Source: an uncultured Clostridia bacterium (GTDB lineage Bacteria; Bacillota; Clostridia; Peptostreptococcales; Anaerovoracaceae). From it: a stretch of DNA of 5,228 nt. Made by a program: the position numbers and the translations under genes. The stretch's first letter is position 1, and each line of letters opens with the position of its first letter. The notes beneath the pieces were generated by a model, which saw nothing but the letters and a program-made list of their open reading frames with translations, had not been told where the DNA came from and made no database searches. Below, piece by piece: positions 1-5,228 of this stretch. The DNA is taken from positions 1 through 5,228 of the forward strand of contig CAKQVC010000166.1 of assembly GCA_934277655.1 (NCBI GenBank). The letters run 5' to 3'.

Positions 1-2228
1 ATTATATGGATATGGAAACGCTGAACATTGCTAATGGCTATTATAACCTTTATATCCGCAGATATGCGACCATGGAAGATGCTTTGACCGGTACTTACGG
101 TACTGCAGGCGTCCTTTACAAGAACATGGAAATCAAAGTCACAAATGGCAAGGTTCGTATCCTCCGCTATAAAGACGTTATCGAATACAATCAATCGATT
201 CAGAAAATCGGCGAAGCGTACAGCCTGGATAAATATCTGGACAACAGTCTGCAAGACATTCGTTTCGTTCTTCGAAATCCGGCAACAAACGTATATGATA
301 CTATTACCGATTATAAAGCCTCTTATATAAAGACTGTATCTGACCGGGTAACAGCAGGTGCTTCCAGCGATTATGACAAACTGCTCAAAATTTATGAATA
401 TACTGCGAAAAATTTCTATTATGATTCCGTAGCTTTTTCTACGCATTCTTACCAATATGCAAACCCTTACGATAATATCTACAATTTCGAACAGGGGCTG
501 AGCAGTTCCAACAGTGTATACGGCAAGGTCCACACCACCTGTCAGGGCTTTTCTGCGATCTTCCTCGCACTGGCAAGAGCACAGAATATCCCGACAAGAT
601 TTGTCTATGGCCATCGTCTGGCTGTTCCTTCCAACGACTGGCTGACAGAAGACAACATTGATGTCCGCGACCACTGGTGGGTGGAATCCTACACAAACGG
701 TCGTTGGATCTTCATTGACCCTACGGTAGGAACAACCAACAAATACAATAAAACTACCGGAAAATGGACATACAACGGACTGACAAACTATACTTATTTC
801 GACCCATCGGAAGATCAGATTGCAACCAGCCACGTTTACATGAACATCTACCCGGATTACCGCTATGGTAAATATCTGGACAATCCATATGAAGTGGAGA
901 CACTGAGTGCTTTTCTTAACCAGACAAGCGGAACTTCCTATAAGACCAATGGTGCACTTTTGAATTCTTCCTATGATATTTCGAACAAGGAAACATGGGG
1001 AGATGGCACTAAGTCCCATTTCATGACGGATGGAGCCGGAAACACCGCACAGATTCAATGGAGCAGCAAAGGTTTCGAAGGGAAAATGAATCTCTCGGGA
1101 TTTACCAAGATGACGCTTCTGTCTTCTCATGGCAACAAACTGACCGACGTGGATCTTTCCGGCGATACACAGTTAAAAAATGTTTACCTTTACAGCAATA
1201 AGCTCCAAAGCCTGAATCTTTCCGATTGTCCTCGCCTTTCTTACGTAAGAGTCCAGAACAATCCGATGAAGTCACTGGTTATGGATGTGAACGGCAGGAA
1301 CAGAACCTTTACCTGCGGCGATAATGGAACATTCTATTTTACCTATGACAAGCGTTACACCACGACCAGCTTTTCCCTTTACTCCAAGCCGGATATCGGC
1401 TATAAACTGGAGGGCGTTTACAGTACCGGAACCGGAAACAAGCTTTCAAGTAAAGCAACCTGGCACTTTACGCCACAGGCAAGCGGTTATTCTATCCGGT
1501 TCGCATTAAATCCGGACAGCTATAAATATTACCTGACTCCGGGTGAATCACGCAGTTCACGCGTTCCTTACATTCAGGCAGCTGCTAAACGACTCAATGC
1601 TTTAGGCTACTACAATCCACAGAGCGGATACGATTATGTCTACGGAACATCTGTTGCGGCTGTTGGAACGGAAGCCTCTTATACTGATGCCATAAAAGAA
1701 GCTGTAACTAAATTCCAGGTAATGCATGATATTAACAATACAGGAAATATCGACAGTGAAACCTGGTCTGCCCTGTTCAACAATTCTGCACTTTCTATGG
1801 TATCTGATGATCAGTATCAGCAGGTACTGGCTGATTATGAAGTAAGAAAAGCAGCGAAAGCACAGGCAAAAGCTGATATGAAGCTGGTTTCTGTCAAGGC
1901 ATCTTCTACGGTAGAAAAAGGTGCTATCCGCCTGTCCTGGCAGGTTAATATCAATCAGCCGGCAGATGTGGTCGATTCCCTCGATGGGCAAGGTGTTACC
2001 TCCCCGTCCACGCAGATCGTGCCGGATGGATATGAGCTTTGGAAGTCATCTTCCAGTAAAACAAGCGGTTACACTCTGCTTCGTGATACGACTGGATTCA
2101 AGTTTAAAAATACTTCCAACGTAAAGAAAGGCACCAGATACTATTATAAAGTTCGTGCTTACAAGAAGGTTGGAACAACAAAAATTTATTCTGACTGGTC
2201 TAACGTGACATACCGAACAGCAAAATAA
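1..2228 (+). CDS. Surface transglutaminase-like protein with leucine-rich, peptidoglycan-binding and Fn3 modules (5' partial)
   Basis: This is the C-terminal 740+ residues of a secreted, probably wall-associated protein. The reading frame is already open at base 3. The ATG at 6 has no room for a ribosome binding site and no signal peptide follows it, so the true start lies upstream. Residues are counted from that ATG. A helical lead-in (about 121-140) precedes a transglutaminase-like core with the expected triad: C179 in HTTCQGFS, H223 in RDHWWVES and D238 in WIFIDPT. Residues 358-429 carry short 21-residue leucine-rich repeats. Residues about 518-592 match a PG_binding_1-type domain (VPYIQAAAKRLNALGYY, AVTKFQ, TGNIDSETWSALF). 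A charged linker (about 594-625) leads to an Fn3-like domain (about 627-738: RLSWQV, GYELWKSS, YYYKVRAYK, YSDWSN). The family includes proteases and amide-modifying enzymes, so substrate and reaction are unknown. There is no sortase motif; wall attachment would be non-covalent. Confidence 0.9.
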   Translation, partial: YMDMETLNIANGYYNLYIRRYATMEDALTGTYGTAGVLYKNMEIKVTNGKVRILRYKDVIEYNQSIQKIGEAYSLDKYLDNSLQDIRFVLRNPATNVYDTITDYKASYIKTVSDRVTAGASSDYDKLLKIYEYTAKNFYYDSVAFSTHSYQYANPYDNIYNFEQGLSSSNSVYGKVHTTCQGFSAIFLALARAQNIPTRFVYGHRLAVPSNDWLTEDNIDVRDHWWVESYTNGRWIFIDPTVGTTNKYNKTTGKWTYNGLTNYTYFDPSEDQIATSHVYMNIYPDYRYGKYLDNPYEVETLSAFLNQTSGTSYKTNGALLNSSYDISNKETWGDGTKSHFMTDGAGNTAQIQWSSKGFEGKMNLSGFTKMTLLSSHGNKLTDVDLSGDTQLKNVYLYSNKLQSLNLSDCPRLSYVRVQNNPMKSLVMDVNGRNRTFTCGDNGTFYFTYDKRYTTTSFSLYSKPDIGYKLEGVYSTGTGNKLSSKATWHFTPQASGYSIRFALNPDSYKYYLTPGESRSSRVPYIQAAAKRLNALGYYNPQSGYDYVYGTSVAAVGTEASYTDAIKEAVTKFQVMHDINNTGNIDSETWSALFNNSALSMVSDDQYQQVLADYEVRKAAKAQAKADMKLVSVKASSTVEKGAIRLSWQVNINQPADVVDSLDGQGVTSPSTQIVPDGYELWKSSSSKTSGYTLLRDTTGFKFKNTSNVKKGTRYYYKVRAYKKVGTTKIYSDWSNVTYRTAK
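1077..1292 (+). repeat. Leucine-rich repeat stretch within the transglutaminase-like protein
   Basis: Three units of exactly 21 residues lie at 358-378, 379-399 and 400-420 (counted from the ATG at 6), followed by a decaying fourth from 421. They share the frame x-x-x-hydrophobic-[ND]-L-S-[GD], seen as KMNLSG, DVDLSG and SLNLSD. Each unit closes with an N-K or N-P pair (HGNK, YSNK, QNNP). The pattern resembles short internalin/BspA-like leucine-rich repeats, which usually mediate protein or surface binding. Repetition is at the protein level only; the DNA copies have diverged, so this is not a recent tandem duplication. It sits between the catalytic domain and the wall-binding domain, consistent with a spacer or ligand-binding role (inference). 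Confidence 0.7.
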
Positions 2229-2265
2229 CCGCATGTCTGCCATAAATAAATGAGCAAGACTCTTC

Positions 2266-2309
2266 AAGATGTACCTCATCATATTTCTATGTTTGGGGTA
2301 CATTTTTTT
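2266..2309 (+). terminator. Intrinsic terminator after the transglutaminase-like gene
   Basis: The arm at 2269-2277 (ATGTACCTC) pairs with 2295-2303 (GGGGTACAT) over nine pairs including one G-U wobble. The stem extends outward by A-U pairs and a G-U at 2266-2268. Within the loop a second perfect four-pair helix, CATA (2280-2283) with TATG (2288-2291), closes a TTTC tetraloop. A run of seven T follows at 2303-2309. It starts about 40 bases after the stop codon at 2228, as expected for a rho-independent terminator, and insulates the downstream metal operon from read-through. Confidence 0.88.
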
Positions 2310-2335
2310 CATTTCGGTTTGGTCTGACTCATTCT

Positions 2336-2347
2336 ATATCTTGATAT
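2336..2347. promoter_or_regulatory. Candidate operator: inverted repeat over the -35 box
   Basis: ATATC (2336-2340) and GATAT (2343-2347) form a 5-2-5 inverted repeat covering the -35 hexamer. An 8-base palindrome TAATATTA (2366-2373) likewise covers the -10. Zinc uptake operons are normally repressed by Zur or AdcR when zinc is plentiful, and a repressor site overlapping the promoter would fit. Neither repeat matches the Zur or AdcR consensus as I remember them, and short AT-rich palindromes arise easily by chance. Confidence 0.25.
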
Positions 2348-2369
2348 TTACGCTCAAAAAAGGTATAAT
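2341..2369 (+). promoter_or_regulatory. Sigma-A type promoter of the metal-uptake operon
   Basis: A -35 box TTGATA (2341-2346, one mismatch to TTGACA) and a perfect -10 box TATAAT (2364-2369) are separated by the ideal 17 bases. It lies between the terminator of the preceding gene and the lipoprotein gene, so it is the obvious promoter for the operon. Transcription would be expected to start about seven bases after the -10, near 2375-2377, directly against the ATG at 2378. That leaves essentially no 5' leader. Confidence 0.82.
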
Positions 2370-2377
2370 ATTAGATT

Positions 2378-3553
2378 ATGAATACACATTTTAAGAAAAT
2401 TTTTCTTTTTACGCTGGCTCTTGTGTTAACCCTTTTCCTCACAGGATGCAACAGTCGCAATCCAGTTTCAGAGGATTCGAAAACGAATATGAAAAATGTA
2501 TTATGTGCCAGCTTTCCAGAGTACGACTGGACAAAAAATATCATAGGCGATAATCCCGGTAAGTTGAACCTGCAGCTCTTGAACCGGACCGGTGCCGATA
2601 TGCACAGCTATCAGCCTTCGGTTTCCGACATGACGAAGATCTCGGACGCTGACCTGCTTATTTATACCGGCGGCATTTCTGAATTCTGGGTAGATGATGC
2701 TTCTCTTTCTTCCATGAAGCAGCCTGATACAGTGCTGTCATTGATGGAATACTTTGAAGACCATTCAGAACGCTTTCCTGCCTACATAGACGAAGATGAG
2801 CACGAGGAAACACATGATGTGCACGAACAAGGCCACGAGGACGAGGCAGGACACGAGCATGTAGCAGAAGACGAATCTGCCATCCATGACGATTCCGATT
2901 CTCACGCAGGGCACCACCACAGCCACGATCATGATGCGGATGAACATTTATGGCTTTCTTTAAAGATCACACCGGTTTTGTGCGAAAAGATTGCAGACCA
3001 GCTTTCTGACCTTGATCCAGATAATGCTGACATTTACCTTGCAAACGCTGAAAAGTATATAGAAAAGCTTCAGCGGCTGGATGCGAAATATCAAGCACTG
3101 ATTGATGATTACAAAGCTGCTGCGGGAAACCTGTCTGCTGATTCAGGCACACAGCATAACAGCCACGGTTCTGACCATGCTGGCATCACGGAGACAATTT
3201 CTCCGGTTCTGATCTTTGCTGACCGCTACCCCTTTACTTATATGATGCAGGACTACGGAATTACCACTTATGCAGCTTTTTCCGGCTGCTCAGCAGAAAC
3301 AGAAGCCAGCTTCCACACCGTTATCGATCTTGCTGACAAGCTGAATACTCTACGTCTATCAAAGCTGATCGTACTGAAAAATAGCAGCAATGACTTGTCA
3401 GAACCGATTATCCAGGCAGCTGAAAGAAAAGACATCACGGTACTTGCTTTGGATTCGATCCAGTCCGTTACTGCAGATGAGCTAAACAATGGATACTCTT
3501 ATCTGAAAGCAATGGAAGCAAACTATGACGTACTTGCAAAAGCTTTTGCATAA
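2378..3553 (+). CDS. znuA: Zinc/metal ABC transporter substrate-binding lipoprotein (ZnuA/AdcA-like)
   Basis: This is the extracellular metal receptor of the transporter, anchored to the outer face of the membrane. A lysine-containing N-terminus, a hydrophobic stretch and the lipobox LTGC (C24 acylated) mark a lipoprotein; the ATG at 2378 is the only start that keeps this signal. The body fits the cluster A-I (ZnuA/TroA/PsaA) family. First ligand region: GADMHSYQPS (H76). Second: DEHLWLSL (H190). Last acidic ligand candidate: LALDSIQSV (D359). A histidine/acid-rich loop (about 138-189) between the first two ligands suggests zinc rather than manganese. Oddities: the usual third ligand His appears as R283 in ADRYPFTYMMQDYG, and a second small His patch (H260, H263, H267) lies just before that strand. 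There is no C-terminal ZinT domain, unlike streptococcal AdcA. No Shine-Dalgarno lies at normal distance; the nearest is AAAAAAGG (2356-2363), 14 bases from the ATG and partly inside the promoter spacer. It is first in the operon with ATPase and permease genes. Metal identity is inferred. Confidence 0.92.
   Translation: MNTHFKKIFLFTLALVLTLFLTGCNSRNPVSEDSKTNMKNVLCASFPEYDWTKNIIGDNPGKLNLQLLNRTGADMHSYQPSVSDMTKISDADLLIYTGGISEFWVDDASLSSMKQPDTVLSLMEYFEDHSERFPAYIDEDEHEETHDVHEQGHEDEAGHEHVAEDESAIHDDSDSHAGHHHSHDHDADEHLWLSLKITPVLCEKIADQLSDLDPDNADIYLANAEKYIEKLQRLDAKYQALIDDYKAAAGNLSADSGTQHNSHGSDHAGITETISPVLIFADRYPFTYMMQDYGITTYAAFSGCSAETEASFHTVIDLADKLNTLRLSKLIVLKNSSNDLSEPIIQAAERKDITVLALDSIQSVTADELNNGYSYLKAMEANYDVLAKAFA
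2789..2941 (+). other. Histidine/acid-rich metal-scavenging loop of the binding lipoprotein
   Basis: Residues about 138-188 hold thirteen histidines (142, 146, 149, 153, 159, 161, 170, 176, 179, 180, 181, 183, 185) set among Asp and Glu, ending in GHHHSHDHD just before the ligand-bearing DEHLWL segment. Such loops are typical of zinc-specific ZnuA/AdcA proteins and are thought to collect or sense zinc near the binding cleft. The DNA is not a clean tandem repeat, although GAGCACGAG/CACGAGGAC-like units recur, so slippage may have helped to build it. Confidence 0.85.
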
Positions 3554-3634
3554 CCCCCAGCCTTTCTGATATACGCTTGGGAAGCTGTGCTGCTCACTCA
3601 CTGATATTTCTTACGTAATAAAAAAGGAGATATT
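3554..3634 (+). other. Intergenic spacer in the operon with a weak stem-loop
   Basis: The 81 bases between the lipoprotein and ATPase genes hold no T-tract terminator and no convincing promoter, so co-transcription is likely. CAGC-TTTC (3558-3566) can pair with GGGA-GCTG (3579-3587) with one C-A mismatch, two G-U pairs and a 12-base loop. A perfect 8-base palindrome TTACGTAA (3611-3618) sits just before the ribosome binding site. The hairpin could act in mRNA processing or stability, which would let the lipoprotein be made in excess of the membrane parts; this is speculative. Confidence 0.3.
3625..3629 (+). promoter_or_regulatory. Ribosome binding site of the ATPase gene
   Basis: AGGAG inside AAAGGAGA (3623-3630) lies five bases before the ATG at 3635 (3630-3634) and fixes that start. 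This strong site contrasts with the absent one before the lipoprotein gene. Confidence 0.85.
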
Positions 3635-4402
3635 ATGCCGCAACTAATCTGTAACGATCTTACCCTTGGCTACGATTCCAGGGTAATTTCCGAAAATATA
3701 AATTTTCAAGTAAATAAAGGCGATTATCTATGTATTGTCGGAGAAAACGGATCCGGTAAATCAACTCTTATGAAAACCCTCCTCGGACTTCAGCCGCCGC
3801 TCAGCGGTCAGGTTGTGTTCGCAGATGGCTTTTCGCGAAAACAAATTGGTTATCTTCCTCAGCAGACCCCGGTGCAGAAAGATTTTCCTGCGTCGGTGGA
3901 AGAAATCGTTCTTTCTGGCTTTTTAGGATCTTCCGGATTGCGTCCGTTTTACAGCCGAAGCCAAAAAAAAGAAGCCCGTCAGATCATGACACGGCTTGGA
4001 ATCTACGACAAGCGTTTTCGATTCTACCGGGAACTTTCCGGAGGTCAACAGCAAAGAGTTCTACTTGCAAGGGCACTATGTGCTACTAAAGAAATGCTGC
4101 TTTTAGATGAACCTGTTTCCGGGCTGGATCCTGCTGCTTCCGATGAAATGTACAGCATCATCGCCCAACTGAACAGAGAAGAAAACATTACCATCATCAT
4201 GGTTTCCCATGATATCACTGCTTCGGTCAAATATGCCAGTCATATCCTGCATATGGGCAGTCCGCTGCAGTTTTTCGGTACGAAAGAAGAATATATACAA
4301 AGCCCGTTGAAGGGCAGTTTCCGCCTTTCGAATTTTGTAGATGAACCGCTGTGCAGCCGCTGTGACCGTATGGGTTCCAATGCAAGGAGGTATTTTAAAT
4401 AA
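3635..4402 (+). CDS. znuC: Zinc/metal ABC transporter ATP-binding protein (ZnuC/AdcC-like)
   Basis: This cytoplasmic ATPase powers metal import through the adjacent permease. All ABC motifs are intact in 255 residues: Walker A GENGSGKST (36-44), Q-loop YLPQQ (Q76), signature LSGGQQQR (134-141), Walker B MLLLDEP (154-160), D-loop SGLD (162-165) and switch His in VSHD (H192). The core length is normal for the family (about 230-260). The tail after about residue 235 is less conserved and contains a Cys pair, EPLCSRCDRMG (C240, C243), a possible metal-responsive element. The start at 3635 is set by the upstream AGGAG. The stop TAA (4400-4402) shares its last base with the permease ATG, and the permease ribosome binding site lies within this gene's final codons, which suggests translational coupling. 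Family assignment is firm; zinc versus manganese specificity rests on the neighbouring lipoprotein. Confidence 0.94.
   Translation: MPQLICNDLTLGYDSRVISENINFQVNKGDYLCIVGENGSGKSTLMKTLLGLQPPLSGQVVFADGFSRKQIGYLPQQTPVQKDFPASVEEIVLSGFLGSSGLRPFYSRSQKKEARQIMTRLGIYDKRFRFYRELSGGQQQRVLLARALCATKEMLLLDEPVSGLDPAASDEMYSIIAQLNREENITIIMVSHDITASVKYASHILHMGSPLQFFGTKEEYIQSPLKGSFRLSNFVDEPLCSRCDRMGSNARRYFK
4385..4390 (+). promoter_or_regulatory. Ribosome binding site of the permease gene
   Basis: A full AGGAGG (within AAGGAGGT, 4384-4391) lies inside the last codons of the ATPase gene. Spacing to the ATG at 4402 is 11 bases, a little longer than usual, but no nearer in-frame start exists. Together with the one-base TAATG overlap it supports coupled translation. 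Confidence 0.8.
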
Positions 4403-5228
4403 TGAATCTGATTAATACAGTCTGTGAATATATGTCCTATCCGTTTGTCCGGTATGCTTTTGTTGCAGGGGTTCTGATTTCCCTGTGTTCCTCCCTTTTG
4501 GGAGTGACTCTGGTGCTGAAACGCTATTCTTTTATCGGAGATGGCCTTTCCCATGTTGCATTCGGAGCGATTGCCATTGCTACCGTATTTTCAGTTAACA
4601 ACAACATGCTGGTTGTCATGCCGGTAACGATTCTCTGTGCGATCCTACTGTTGAAGTCTGGACAAAACGCAAAAATAAAAGGCGATGCAGCACTGGCGAT
4701 GATTTCCGTGGGCTCTATGGCACTCGGCTATCTTCTGCTCAATCAATTCTCCGCATCTGCCAATATTTCCGGCGATGTGTGCAGCACATTGTTTGGCTCC
4801 ACATCCATATTGACTCTGACAGGCTCTGACGTTATCGTCTGTGTTGCCATGTCTGTACTTGTCATTGCAGTCTTTCTGCTGTTTTACAACAAAATCTTCG
4901 CTGTTACCTTCGATGAGAATTTTGCAACTGCTACAGGGATCGATGCATCCCTATATAATCTGTTCATCGCTGTCATCACTGCAGTCATCATTGTCCTTGC
5001 CATGAATCTGGTCGGTGCACTTCTGACTTCCGCATTGATCATTTTCCCAGCACTGTCAGCTATGCGTCTGTTCGGCACATTTCGGCAGGTCATCATCTGC
5101 TCGGCTGCAGTTTCTGTCGTTTCAGCCTCGAGCGGAATCATTATATCCATGCTGATTTCCTCTCCTGTCGGTGCAACGATCGTTGTCGTTAATCTTATTA
5201 TCTTTGGGGTGTTTTCGCTGCTTGGAAG
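4402..5228 (+). CDS. znuB: Zinc/metal ABC transporter permease (ZnuB/AdcB-like, 3' partial)
   Basis: This is the membrane channel of the transporter. The frame stays open for 275 codons to the window edge. Family permeases usually run about 260-290 residues, so probably only the last residues are missing. The translation is strongly hydrophobic, with apparent membrane segments near residues 17-39, 48-64, 66-85, 97-113, 142-163, 184-220 (likely two), 228-250 and 256-274. Family landmarks are GDGLSHVAFGAIAIA (46-60, with conserved H51), the FGS motif before the segment at 142 (LFGSTSILTL), the cytoplasmic loop FDENFATATGID (170-181) that normally contacts the ATPase, NLVGALLTSALIIFPA (202-217), and a late SSPVGATIVVVN (253-264). 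There is no N-terminal signal and no frameshift. It is third in the operon and overlaps the ATPase gene by one base. Confidence 0.93.
   Translation, partial: MNLINTVCEYMSYPFVRYAFVAGVLISLCSSLLGVTLVLKRYSFIGDGLSHVAFGAIAIATVFSVNNNMLVVMPVTILCAILLLKSGQNAKIKGDAALAMISVGSMALGYLLLNQFSASANISGDVCSTLFGSTSILTLTGSDVIVCVAMSVLVIAVFLLFYNKIFAVTFDENFATATGIDASLYNLFIAVITAVIIVLAMNLVGALLTSALIIFPALSAMRLFGTFRQVIICSAAVSVVSASSGIIISMLISSPVGATIVVVNLIIFGVFSLLG

Noticed and set aside
6..8. ATG at 6 as the true start of the first gene
   Set aside because: The frame is open to the window edge, there is no space for a ribosome binding site, and a wall protein of this type needs a signal peptide that is absent after this ATG.
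1241..1248. TTACGTAA palindrome, same as at 3611-3618
   Set aside because: This copy is inside a coding region, encoding ordinary residues of a leucine-rich repeat; two copies of an 8-base palindrome in 5 kb do not show a shared regulatory site.
1602..1991. 129-codon open frame on the - strand
   Set aside because: It lies wholly inside the PG-binding/Fn3 part of the first gene, is antisense to clearly coding sequence, and its translation shows no recognisable domain.
2765..2947. His-rich DNA as a microsatellite or CRISPR-like array
   Set aside because: Units are irregular and only loosely similar; the pattern is explained by His, Asp and Glu codons of a zinc-binding loop.
4240..4554. 104-codon open frame on the - strand across the ATPase-permease junction
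   Set aside because: It overlaps two confidently identified genes whose conserved motifs explain the sequence; the product looks like random shadow sequence.
4884..5150. 88-codon open frame on the - strand
   Set aside because: It is a shadow of the permease gene, which carries family motifs on the + strand throughout this interval.

Overview
This window is a stretch of chromosome that looks like a low-to-mid GC Gram-positive anaerobe, most likely a gut Clostridia (Lachnospiraceae-like) member. The basis is the codon choice, strong AGGAGG-type ribosome binding sites, a lipoprotein rather than a periplasmic binding protein, and a large extracellular protein combining transglutaminase, leucine-rich, peptidoglycan-binding and Fn3 modules. 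This assignment is an inference from style; no phylogenetic marker is present.

Layout: all four genes are on the + strand. (1) Positions 1-2228 hold the 3' part of a large cell-wall/surface protein with a transglutaminase-like (papain-fold) domain; its secretion signal would lie before the window. (2) Positions 2229-2377 are intergenic, with a clear intrinsic terminator (2266-2309) for gene 1 and then a near-consensus sigma-A promoter (2341-2369) for what follows. (3) Positions 2378-5228 hold a three-gene high-affinity metal uptake operon in the order binding lipoprotein (znuA/adcA-like, 2378-3553), ATPase (znuC-like, 3635-4402) and permease (znuB-like, from 4402, open at the window end).

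How they work together: the lipoprotein captures a divalent metal outside the membrane, probably zinc judging by its long histidine/acid-rich loop. It passes the metal to the polytopic permease, and the ATPase drives import. The ATPase and permease genes overlap by one base, which suggests translational coupling. Gene 1 is separated by the terminator and is probably unrelated in function.

I see no undescribed system here. The points worth a second look are four. The binding protein has arginine where the family normally has its third metal-binding histidine. Its start codon sits almost at the predicted transcription start (possible leaderless mRNA). A small inverted repeat overlaps the -35 box. 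A CxxC pair lies in the ATPase tail. No RNA gene, mobile element, CRISPR array or tRNA was seen.
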